Shown: piece by piece, positions 6,495 through 11,915 of the stretch
How the letters are laid out: each line of letters starts with the position of its first letter
Numbering within the stretch: the first letter of the stretch is position 1
Assembly (NCBI GenBank): GCA_015490055.1
Contig: WFYP01000276.1
Location: forward strand, 1-11,915
Reading direction: 5' to 3'
DNA: 11,915 nt
Source: Nitratifractor sp.
GTDB lineage: Bacteria > Campylobacterota > Campylobacteria > Campylobacterales > Sulfurovaceae
Notes under the pieces: model-generated
Told to the model about the DNA's origin: nothing
What the model saw: the letters and a program-made list of their open reading frames with translations, nothing else
The model's database searches: none
Made by a program: the position numbers and the translations under genes

Positions 6495-7774
6495 GTATCG
6501 CCTTGCTTTTTGGGCTATTTTTTGGGCTATTAATTATTGGCTCTCCCATTGCTATTGCTCTTGGTGCTTCTACTTTTATTACTCTAGTTACAATGACATC
6601 TACAAGCCCTTTAGAGATTTCGGGTATGATTTTTGAGAAAATCGACAGTTACTCGCTTATGGCTATTCCTATGTTTATTTTAGCTGGAAACTTGCTATCT
6701 AAGGGTAGCTCGGCTCAAAGAATTATCGACTTTGCTAAAAGTGTAGTTGGGCACCTACCAGGCGGTTTGCCAATGGCAGCTATCTTCTCAAGCATTATCT
6801 TTGCAGCAGTTAGTGGTAGCTCACCTGCAACGGTTGTAGCTATTGGCTCTATTATGTTTAGTGCAATCGAGCAAGCTGGCTACCCTAAACGCTACGCAAT
6901 AGGCACAATAGCCACAGCAGGAAGTTTAGGCATACTTATACCTCCATCTATTGTGCTAATTGTTTACGGTGTAACTGCCGAAGTGAGTATTGGTAAACTA
7001 TTTATGGCAGGTGTAATACCTGGAATTATGATAGGCATTATGATGATGGCAGTAACATATATTGGGGCTAAAAAGCTAGGCTTTAAACGAACCAAACCTC
7101 AGCCTTTTAAAGTACGCCTTACAAAAATGAAAGAGGCTAGCTGGGCATTAATGACAATAGTTATAGTAATTGGCGGAATTTATGGCGGAATTTTTACACC
7201 AACCGAAGCGGCTGCCGTTGCTGCTATATGGGCATTTTTTGTATCTATGTTTATCTACCGCGATATTAAGTGGAGTGAGCTATACTTAACATTTTTAGAT
7301 GCTGCTAAAACTTCGGCTATGATTATGTTTATTATCGCAAATGCTATGATTTTTGCACACTTCTTAACACTAGAGAATGTACCACACGAAATTGCTCAAT
7401 TTTTAATAAACGCCCATGTAGGACCCATTCTATTTTTAATCTTCGTAAATATTTTACTATTTTTCGCGGGAGATTTTATGGAGCCAAGTGCAATTATTAT
7501 GATTATGGTTCCCCTACTCTTGCCTGTTGCAACAGCACTTGGCATAAACCCAATACACTTTGGAATTATAGTAACAATAAATATGGAACTAGGAATGATA
7601 ACACCACCAGTTGGACTAAACCTCTTTGTAACAAGCGGAATTACAGGAGTTAGCTTAAAAAATGTTATAGTCTATTCATGGCCATGGGCAAGTATGATTT
7701 TGCTAGGCTTATTAATAGTAACTTATATACCACAAATATCGCTATGGCTACCAAGCGTGATTTATGGTGGGTAA
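6491..7774 (+). CDS. dctM: TRAP transporter large permease subunit, DctM family
   Basis: 427 residues, the standard length for a non-fused M subunit, very hydrophobic with about a dozen membrane segments. Signature stretches are present: VSGSSPATVVAIGSIM (about 107-122), GTIATAGSLGILIPPSIVLI (138-157), GGIFTPTEAAAVAA (232-245) and MELGMITPPVGLNLFV (365-380). It forms the ion-coupled transport channel in the inner membrane, usually driven by sodium. The start overlaps the dctQ stop by 4 bases and has AGGAGG at 6479-6484, 6 bases upstream. It is the last gene of the operon. It ends 58 bases before the stop codon of the convergent exporter gene, with stem-loop copy B in between. Confidence 0.95.
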   Translation: MSIALLFGLFFGLLIIGSPIAIALGASTFITLVTMTSTSPLEISGMIFEKIDSYSLMAIPMFILAGNLLSKGSSAQRIIDFAKSVVGHLPGGLPMAAIFSSIIFAAVSGSSPATVVAIGSIMFSAIEQAGYPKRYAIGTIATAGSLGILIPPSIVLIVYGVTAEVSIGKLFMAGVIPGIMIGIMMMAVTYIGAKKLGFKRTKPQPFKVRLTKMKEASWALMTIVIVIGGIYGGIFTPTEAAAVAAIWAFFVSMFIYRDIKWSELYLTFLDAAKTSAMIMFIIANAMIFAHFLTLENVPHEIAQFLINAHVGPILFLIFVNILLFFAGDFMEPSAIIMIMVPLLLPVATALGINPIHFGIIVTINMELGMITPPVGLNLFVTSGITGVSLKNVIVYSWPWASMILLGLLIVTYIPQISLWLPSVIYGG

Positions 7775-7802
7775 TAAAACAATTTTTACACCCATTTGAA
7801 CT

Positions 7803-7831
7803 AATGGGACGATACACAGGTCGTCCCCTAC
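7803..7831. repeat. Stem-loop repeat (copy B) between convergent dctM and the TauE-family gene
   Basis: Inverted copy of the 29-base unit at 5841-5869. GGGACGA and TCGTCCC form a 7-bp stem around TACACAGG. Stem base pairs that differ from copy A are changed on both sides, so the fold is kept. It begins 28 bases after the dctM stop and ends 1 base before the stop codon of the minus-strand gene. It is well placed as a bidirectional terminator or mRNA end for both convergent genes. Confidence 0.7.
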
Positions 7832-7832
7832 G

Positions 7833-8585
7833 CTATTTAGCTATCATTAGTTTTAATATAGTCACTCCTACAACTATTAAAAAGAAAACTCTAATAAATT
7901 TAACCTCTTTTTTTGCAACTAAGTTAGAGCCTAAATATGCACCTATTATCTGCCCTACTCCCATTACAAATCCTGCTACCCAAAGTACGAGTCCTGCGTA
8001 TATAAACATAATTAACGATGCGATATTGCTTGTAAAGTTAAAAAGCTTTGTTTCTGCGGTTGCAGCTTTTAAATCTAGCCCCAAAAGTAGTATTAATGCC
8101 ATAGTCCAAAAGCTTCCAGTTCCTGGACCAAAAAAGCCGTCGTAAAAGCCAATTAGCAAGCCAAAAAGAGTGTAAAATAGTGGCTTTTTTAATTTAGCTG
8201 TTGTATGAATACTTCCTAAATTAGGGCTTGCAAGAGTATATATGAATATAATTATTAGCATAAATATTATCATATCTTCCAAACTTTTAGCATCGAAAAA
8301 CTGTACAGAAACTGCCCCACTAACTGCACCTATAAAAGTAAATACAACACCAAGCAACAACTCTTTTGGATTCATTAAACCTTTTTTTGCATAATTTAAA
8401 GTTGCAGTAAATGAGCCAAAAGAGCTTTGCAATTTATTGGTTGCCAAAGCTTGATGTGGCGGTATTCCAACAGCCAAAAGAGCCGGCAAAGTAATTATAC
8501 CTCCACCACCAGCAATAGAGTCCACAAAACCGGCAAAGCCTCCTGCTAAAAATAGCAAAAATAGTGTAAAAATATCTAATTCCAT
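7833..8585 (-). CDS. TauE/SafE family membrane permease (YfcA-like)
   Basis: 250 residues with about eight predicted membrane segments and the two half-repeats of the family: GGFAGFVDSIAGGGG (about 15-29) with HQALATNKLQSSFGS (44-58), then GFYDGFFGPGTGS (146-158) with ATAETKLFNFTSN (175-187). The first motif pair closely follows E. coli YfcA. Members are proposed anion exporters for sulfite, sulfoacetate or other sulfur- and carboxyl-bearing compounds; the substrate here is unknown. The open frame runs 64 codons further upstream, but that part overlaps the divergent regulator and is not family-like. The ATG at 8585 has AAGGA 6 bases before it and opens directly into the first helix. It is divergent from the AraC-type gene, which may regulate it. 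Confidence 0.9.
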   Translation of the reverse strand: MELDIFTLFLLFLAGGFAGFVDSIAGGGGIITLPALLAVGIPPHQALATNKLQSSFGSFTATLNYAKKGLMNPKELLLGVVFTFIGAVSGAVSVQFFDAKSLEDMIIFMLIIIFIYTLASPNLGSIHTTAKLKKPLFYTLFGLLIGFYDGFFGPGTGSFWTMALILLLGLDLKAATAETKLFNFTSNIASLIMFIYAGLVLWVAGFVMGVGQIIGAYLGSNLVAKKEVKFIRVFFLIVVGVTILKLMIAK

Positions 8586-8619
8586 TATTAATCCTTTGCT
8601 TTTTATAAGAAGTCTAACA

Positions 8620-8625
8620 TATAAT
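8620..8625 (+). promoter_or_regulatory. Predicted -10 box of the AraC-family gene
   Basis: A perfect TATAAT at 8620-8625, with TTGCTT (8596-8601) 18 bases upstream as a weak -35. Transcription would start near 8632, so coding cannot begin at the upstream TTG at 8596, which would be part of the -35. The start of the divergent exporter gene is 35 bases away, so the two promoters share this short region. Confidence 0.5.
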
Positions 8626-8664
8626 AGAGTTTTAAAATTGTATAAAAATGACAAAAGGCAAAAT

Positions 8665-9453
8665 TTGGTAATAGATTTAAAAAATTCAAATGGCATATAT
8701 GGAGAGTTAAAATATAATAAAGAGAATTTTAAAAGTTTTGCTAAACACTCACACAAAAGTTTTAATATAGTAGCCATAGTAAATGGATATATAAATATAG
8801 AGTACCATAATAAGCCACTACAAACTCTATATCCAAATCAAATAGCCATATTCAACCCAAAACAGGTACACTTAACAAGTAGCAAGCATAATGAGAGATT
8901 AGATTACTACAGCTTGCATTTCCAAGAGACATGGTGTATAGAGATTCAGCAAGATATATTTGAGACTAAAGATTTTATAAATATTTCACCAAATATTATA
9001 AAAGATAAAACTCTAGCCAAACAGTTTTTAAATATTTGCAAGCAAATTTTAAATAAGCCAAATAGAGATATAGAGCAAGAGTTGAAAAACTTTAACAAAG
9101 AGTTATTCGCCAACTATTGCAAAAAAGAGGAAAATACAGAGCCAAACCAAACCCTACAAAAGTTAGAAGAGTACATCTTAACGCACCTACAAGAGCCATT
9201 AACACTAGAAGAGATAGCAAAAGAGGTTGGTTACAGCACTGCTCATATAAACCGCCTATTTAAAGCCGAATATGGCTTGACCCTGCACGCTTTTTTAATA
9301 GATAAAAGAATAGACAAAGCCAAAGAGTTAATAAGAGTAAACAAAACCGCCACCCTAACCGAAATAGCCTACCAAGCCGGCTTTTACGACCAAAGCCACT
9401 TTATAAAAAACTTCAAAAAAGCCTACTCCCTAAGCCCAAAGGCATATAAATAA
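8665..9453 (+). CDS. AraC-family transcriptional regulator
   Basis: 262 residues from the chosen start. The N-terminal part is a cupin-like effector domain (AraC_binding type), with HSHKSF at 28-33, a glycine-bearing strand INGYINIEYH-like segment at 39-48, and PNQIAIFNPKQVHL at 57-70. The C-terminal part holds the two helix-turn-helix units: LTLEEIAKEVGYSTAHINRL (179-198) and ATLTEIAYQAGFYDQSHF (229-246), ending KAYSLSPKAYK, the family ending. There is no in-frame ATG or GTG anywhere near the N-terminus. I choose the TTG at 8665 because AAAAGG ends 6 bases before it and a perfect TATAAT lies at 8620. Other in-frame TTGs at 8596 and 8638 lack comparable support. It probably senses a small molecule and controls the divergent exporter, itself, or both. 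Confidence 0.85.
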   Translation: MVIDLKNSNGIYGELKYNKENFKSFAKHSHKSFNIVAIVNGYINIEYHNKPLQTLYPNQIAIFNPKQVHLTSSKHNERLDYYSLHFQETWCIEIQQDIFETKDFINISPNIIKDKTLAKQFLNICKQILNKPNRDIEQELKNFNKELFANYCKKEENTEPNQTLQKLEEYILTHLQEPLTLEEIAKEVGYSTAHINRLFKAEYGLTLHAFLIDKRIDKAKELIRVNKTATLTEIAYQAGFYDQSHFIKNFKKAYSLSPKAYK

Positions 9454-9474
9454 CTATACGCACTATATAGAACA

Positions 9475-9497
9475 CTTAATAGTTATAAACTATTAAG
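9475..9497. terminator. Inverted repeat between convergent genes, probable bidirectional terminator
   Basis: CTTAATAGTT, a 3-base ATA loop, and AACTATTAAG make a perfect 10-bp stem in the 54-base gap between the regulator's stop codon and the stop of the minus-strand ATPase gene. The stem is AT-rich and lacks a proper U-tract on either strand, so termination may be weak. Position is the main argument. Confidence 0.5.
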
Positions 9498-9507
9498 CAT
9501 AAGGCAA

Positions 9508-11847
9508 CTAATAATCAACCCTCCAAAGCAAGGCTATCTCTTCAACATCTATGGCACTCTTTCTAGGTTTTATAAATATAGTCTCTATTTCGTAATTATC
9601 TATGCTGTATTTTTCGTCTAATTCATCTATTTTTTCATCTAACTCATTTTTTAAATCTTCTAACTTCTCTTGTAAATCTTCTAGTTTGGCTTGGGCTCGG
9701 CTCATATCGCCTCGCTCTTTTAATACTCGACTACTTCGACTTACGGCTGTTCCAATTTTACTAACCGAGCTTCTGCCAAATAGTGCACCAATAATTGACA
9801 TTCCAGCTGTAATTAGCGAATTTGTTTGGTCAGATTTCTCTTTATCAACTTGTGCTTCGGCACGCTCTATTTGGTCTTGTACTCTATCGAATTTAGATTT
9901 GTATCTATCTTTTAATTTATCCAACTCAGCTTCGAACTTATCTTTAAGTACATCTTCTACTTTTACACTAAAATCGTCGTAACTCTCACCAACTTTAGAC
10001 TCTAATCTTAGGCGTTTACAACGGTATAACTCCAACTTTTGGCTTGAGTATATATAATCTTTTAACTCTCTTATACAAGCTTTTAAATCTTTATCTTCAG
10101 TAATAAAGTTTGGCAAGTGTTTAAACTTCGCTCCGCTTGGGGCTTTGGTTGGGAAGCTACTTAGTGGCTCTTCTAACTCCTCTGCCCCATCCCAACTGCA
10201 ACTATTTACTCCGTTTATATCGATATATAGCTTTAACTCTCGGCTCTCTTCGATTGCTCTTCTTGTATCGATATACTGCACTTCAACTCTGCTTGCTATT
10301 GTTGGCGTATATTGTTTTTTACCAGTAGTATCGGGCTCAAATCTCTGCACTACATTGCCATTTAATACAACATTACTAACATACTCGCCACTTTCACTAT
10401 TAGACGAAGATACTACACTTTGTGGCTCTATTTGTGCTTTTTTAGATGCCATTAGTTTAGAGATTTCATCTTTTTTAAGCGGTCCTTTTAGGTAACTTAG
10501 CACCCATCTTGTACCAAATAGGCGTATATCTTCTAAGTGTGCTGATTTTAGGAAGAATGTTCTCTTTTTCAAGTTAGAGAGTAGGTTTGCAATTTCATCT
10601 TTACTAAAGCTAGAGTCTATTTTACCGCCTAAACCGTCGATTACTCGCTCGACATCTTGTGTTGTTTGCAAGCGACCAATAAACCAAGTACCGATGTTGC
10701 TTAAGCCTTTGTAGTCTAAATCTACCGGGTTTTGAGTACTTAACACAACGCCCAAGCCGTACGCTCTTGCTTGCTTTAGCAAAGTAATCATAGGCTCTTT
10801 TGATGGTGGGTTTTTCACAGGCGGAAAAAAGCCGTAAATTTCATCCATATATAGCATCGCTTTTAAGCGGTTACTACCACTTTGGCGACGCATCCACGCT
10901 ACTACTTTATTTAAAAGCAGAGTTACAAAAAACATTCTTTGCGAATCGTTAAGGTGAGCAATCGAGAAAATTGCCACTTTTGCCTTGCCATCTTTGCCGT
11001 AAAGTAGCTTTTGAATATCTAAACTCTCGCCACTTAGCCACCCCATAAATGCAGGTGATGCTATTACAGAGTTAAACTTATTTGCTAATTTAAATCTATC
11101 GCTTTGTGGATAAAAACTCTCTAGTGGCAGTACGCCAATCTTTTTAAAGCTTGGCTGAAGCACCGCACCAACTAAGCTATCTAACCCTAAGCTAACATCG
11201 TTTTGCCACGCTTTAGCAATAATTTGAGAAAGCAGTATAAACTCTTTACTCTCTAGCGGATTTGCCTCTATATCTACAAGTGCCAAAAGTGAGCTAACTG
11301 TACTTGATAGATATGCACTAAAGTTATCAGCATCTTCCATAACCTCAGCTGGCGGTTTCTCTAGTGAACTTAAAATATTTATACCAACGCCAGCACTTGA
11401 GCCTGGGGTGTAGATAGTTTTATCAACGCTTGCGAAACGCTCTACTCTTGCACTATCTTGCCCCCAACTCTCTATGCCCTCTTTCCACATTTTAGCAGTC
11501 TTTTCGGCTAACTCTAGTGGGTCTTCGCCTTTACTTTTTGCATCGTCTTCTACCCACGGCTCAAAATTTTTGGCACTAAAGGTTGGGTCGGTTAATAGCA
11601 TATCGCCCATATCGCCTTTTGGGTCGATTACTATCGATGGAATATTATCAATAGCCGCCTCTTCTAGCAACCCAATACCAAGCCCCGTTTTACCACTACC
11701 AGTCATACCAATAATTGCGGCGTGTGTTGTGAAGTTTTTATTTTTTAGCAAAGTCAAAACATCTGTTGGCTCAAAACTCTGCTTATCTACATCTTTACCT
11801 ATGTAAAATAGTCCTGCTTTTTCATATATCTCTTTATCTGCTCCCAC
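9508..11847 (-). CDS. HerA/FtsK-like P-loop ATPase with C-terminal coiled coil
   Basis: 779 residues. The N-terminal ATPase domain has Walker A GMTGSGKTG (47-55, Lys53), an IVIDPKGDMGD strand (72-82) typical of HerA-like enzymes, Walker B MLYMDEIYGFF (331-341, Asp335-Glu336), and the sensor stretch VVLSTQNPVDLDYKGLSN (367-384) followed by IGRL with Arg392. This is the HerA/VirD4/FtsK type of DNA- or protein-translocating ATPase, best matching the uncharacterised stand-alone bacterial 'ATP-binding protein, helicase HerA-like' group. The C-terminal third is different: a low-complexity linker near 470-490, two charged coiled-coil regions (about 632-675 and 714-745), and between them a small glycine/hydrophobic patch (SLITAGMSIIGALFGR). 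The start is a GTG at 11847 with AGGGG 6 bases upstream. Function is unknown; no NurA, SIR2 or other HerA partner is seen beside it. Confidence 0.85.
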   Translation of the reverse strand: MGADKEIYEKAGLFYIGKDVDKQSFEPTDVLTLLKNKNFTTHAAIIGMTGSGKTGLGIGLLEEAAIDNIPSIVIDPKGDMGDMLLTDPTFSAKNFEPWVEDDAKSKGEDPLELAEKTAKMWKEGIESWGQDSARVERFASVDKTIYTPGSSAGVGINILSSLEKPPAEVMEDADNFSAYLSSTVSSLLALVDIEANPLESKEFILLSQIIAKAWQNDVSLGLDSLVGAVLQPSFKKIGVLPLESFYPQSDRFKLANKFNSVIASPAFMGWLSGESLDIQKLLYGKDGKAKVAIFSIAHLNDSQRMFFVTLLLNKVVAWMRRQSGSNRLKAMLYMDEIYGFFPPVKNPPSKEPMITLLKQARAYGLGVVLSTQNPVDLDYKGLSNIGTWFIGRLQTTQDVERVIDGLGGKIDSSFSKDEIANLLSNLKKRTFFLKSAHLEDIRLFGTRWVLSYLKGPLKKDEISKLMASKKAQIEPQSVVSSSNSESGEYVSNVVLNGNVVQRFEPDTTGKKQYTPTIASRVEVQYIDTRRAIEESRELKLYIDINGVNSCSWDGAEELEEPLSSFPTKAPSGAKFKHLPNFITEDKDLKACIRELKDYIYSSQKLELYRCKRLRLESKVGESYDDFSVKVEDVLKDKFEAELDKLKDRYKSKFDRVQDQIERAEAQVDKEKSDQTNSLITAGMSIIGALFGRSSVSKIGTAVSRSSRVLKERGDMSRAQAKLEDLQEKLEDLKNELDEKIDELDEKYSIDNYEIETIFIKPRKSAIDVEEIALLWRVDY

Positions 11848-11874
11848 TATCTGCCCCTATGTTTACTTTTTATT

Positions 11875-11880
11875 AGTATA
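11875..11880 (-). promoter_or_regulatory. Possible -10 box of the HerA-like gene
   Basis: On the minus strand TATACT is at 11875-11880, preceded by a seven-T run and AT-rich DNA, which is the kind of upstream region used in Campylobacterota where the -35 is weak. TTACAT 16 bases upstream is a poor -35. The remaining bases to 11915 show no gene. Confidence 0.35.
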
Positions 11881-11915
11881 TCAAAAAAATTATAATATGT
11901 AATAATTTATTATAC

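Noticed and set aside
7678..8145. Plus-strand frame of 155 codons across the end of dctM and the TauE-family gene
   Set aside because: It overlaps two clear genes, runs through the stem-loop repeat, and its sequence looks like antisense of a membrane protein.
8586..8777. 64-codon N-terminal extension of the TauE-family protein
   Set aside because: It overlaps the divergent regulator, is not family-like, and a good SD precedes the ATG at 8585.
9508..11847. HerA-based antiviral defence module
   Set aside because: No SIR2, DUF4297, NurA or other effector gene is adjacent on the visible side, so a defence role has no support here.
1..11915. CRISPR array, tRNA, rRNA or riboswitch
   Set aside because: I saw no regularly spaced direct repeats, cloverleaf with a TTCGA-type arm, rRNA-like sequence or recognisable aptamer core. 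Gaps apart from 3415-3791 are all short.

Overview
The window looks like an ordinary chromosomal stretch from a low-GC Gram-negative proteobacterium. By eye it is about one third G+C. A lipoprotein, a periplasmic TRAP solute-binding protein with a Sec signal peptide, and a class 1 type PPK2 all fit this. Codon use, AAGGA-type Shine-Dalgarno (SD) sequences and gene content suggest Campylobacterota (Arcobacter, Sulfurimonas or Sulfurovum relatives). That placement is an inference, because no rRNA or other marker gene is present. I see no tRNA, rRNA, CRISPR array, transposase or phage gene.

Layout. (1) 100-1637, minus strand: a two-gene operon, ppk2 (polyphosphate kinase 2) then xth (exonuclease III), with a good sigma70-type promoter just upstream. 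(2) 1690-3414, plus strand: a divergent gene for a large predicted lipoprotein of unknown function. (3) 3415-3791: intergenic DNA holding a 25-bp palindrome and then a 270-bp element (3507-3776) that is one long imperfect palindrome with 31-bp terminal inverted repeats and two internal REP-like hairpins. (4) 3792-4727: a membrane-anchored protein of unknown function, possibly with a degenerate PIN-like domain. (5) 4811-7774: a complete tripartite TRAP transporter operon, solute-binding protein, small permease, large permease. A GC-rich stem-loop separates the first gene from the other two. (6) 7833-8585, minus strand: a TauE/SafE (YfcA-like) exporter. A second copy of the same stem-loop family lies between it and the convergent TRAP operon. 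(7) 8665-9453, plus strand: an AraC-family regulator divergent from the exporter, probably starting at a TTG codon. (8) 9508-11847, minus strand: a large HerA/FtsK-like ATPase with a coiled-coil C-terminus and a GTG start, convergent with the regulator.

The genes form several independent units: polyphosphate-nucleotide metabolism plus DNA repair, envelope proteins, organic acid uptake, and a regulator/exporter pair. I did not find a clearly new multi-gene system. The most interesting signals are non-coding: the 270-bp palindromic element and two families of small hairpins. In both hairpin families, base changes between copies are compensated so that pairing is kept.
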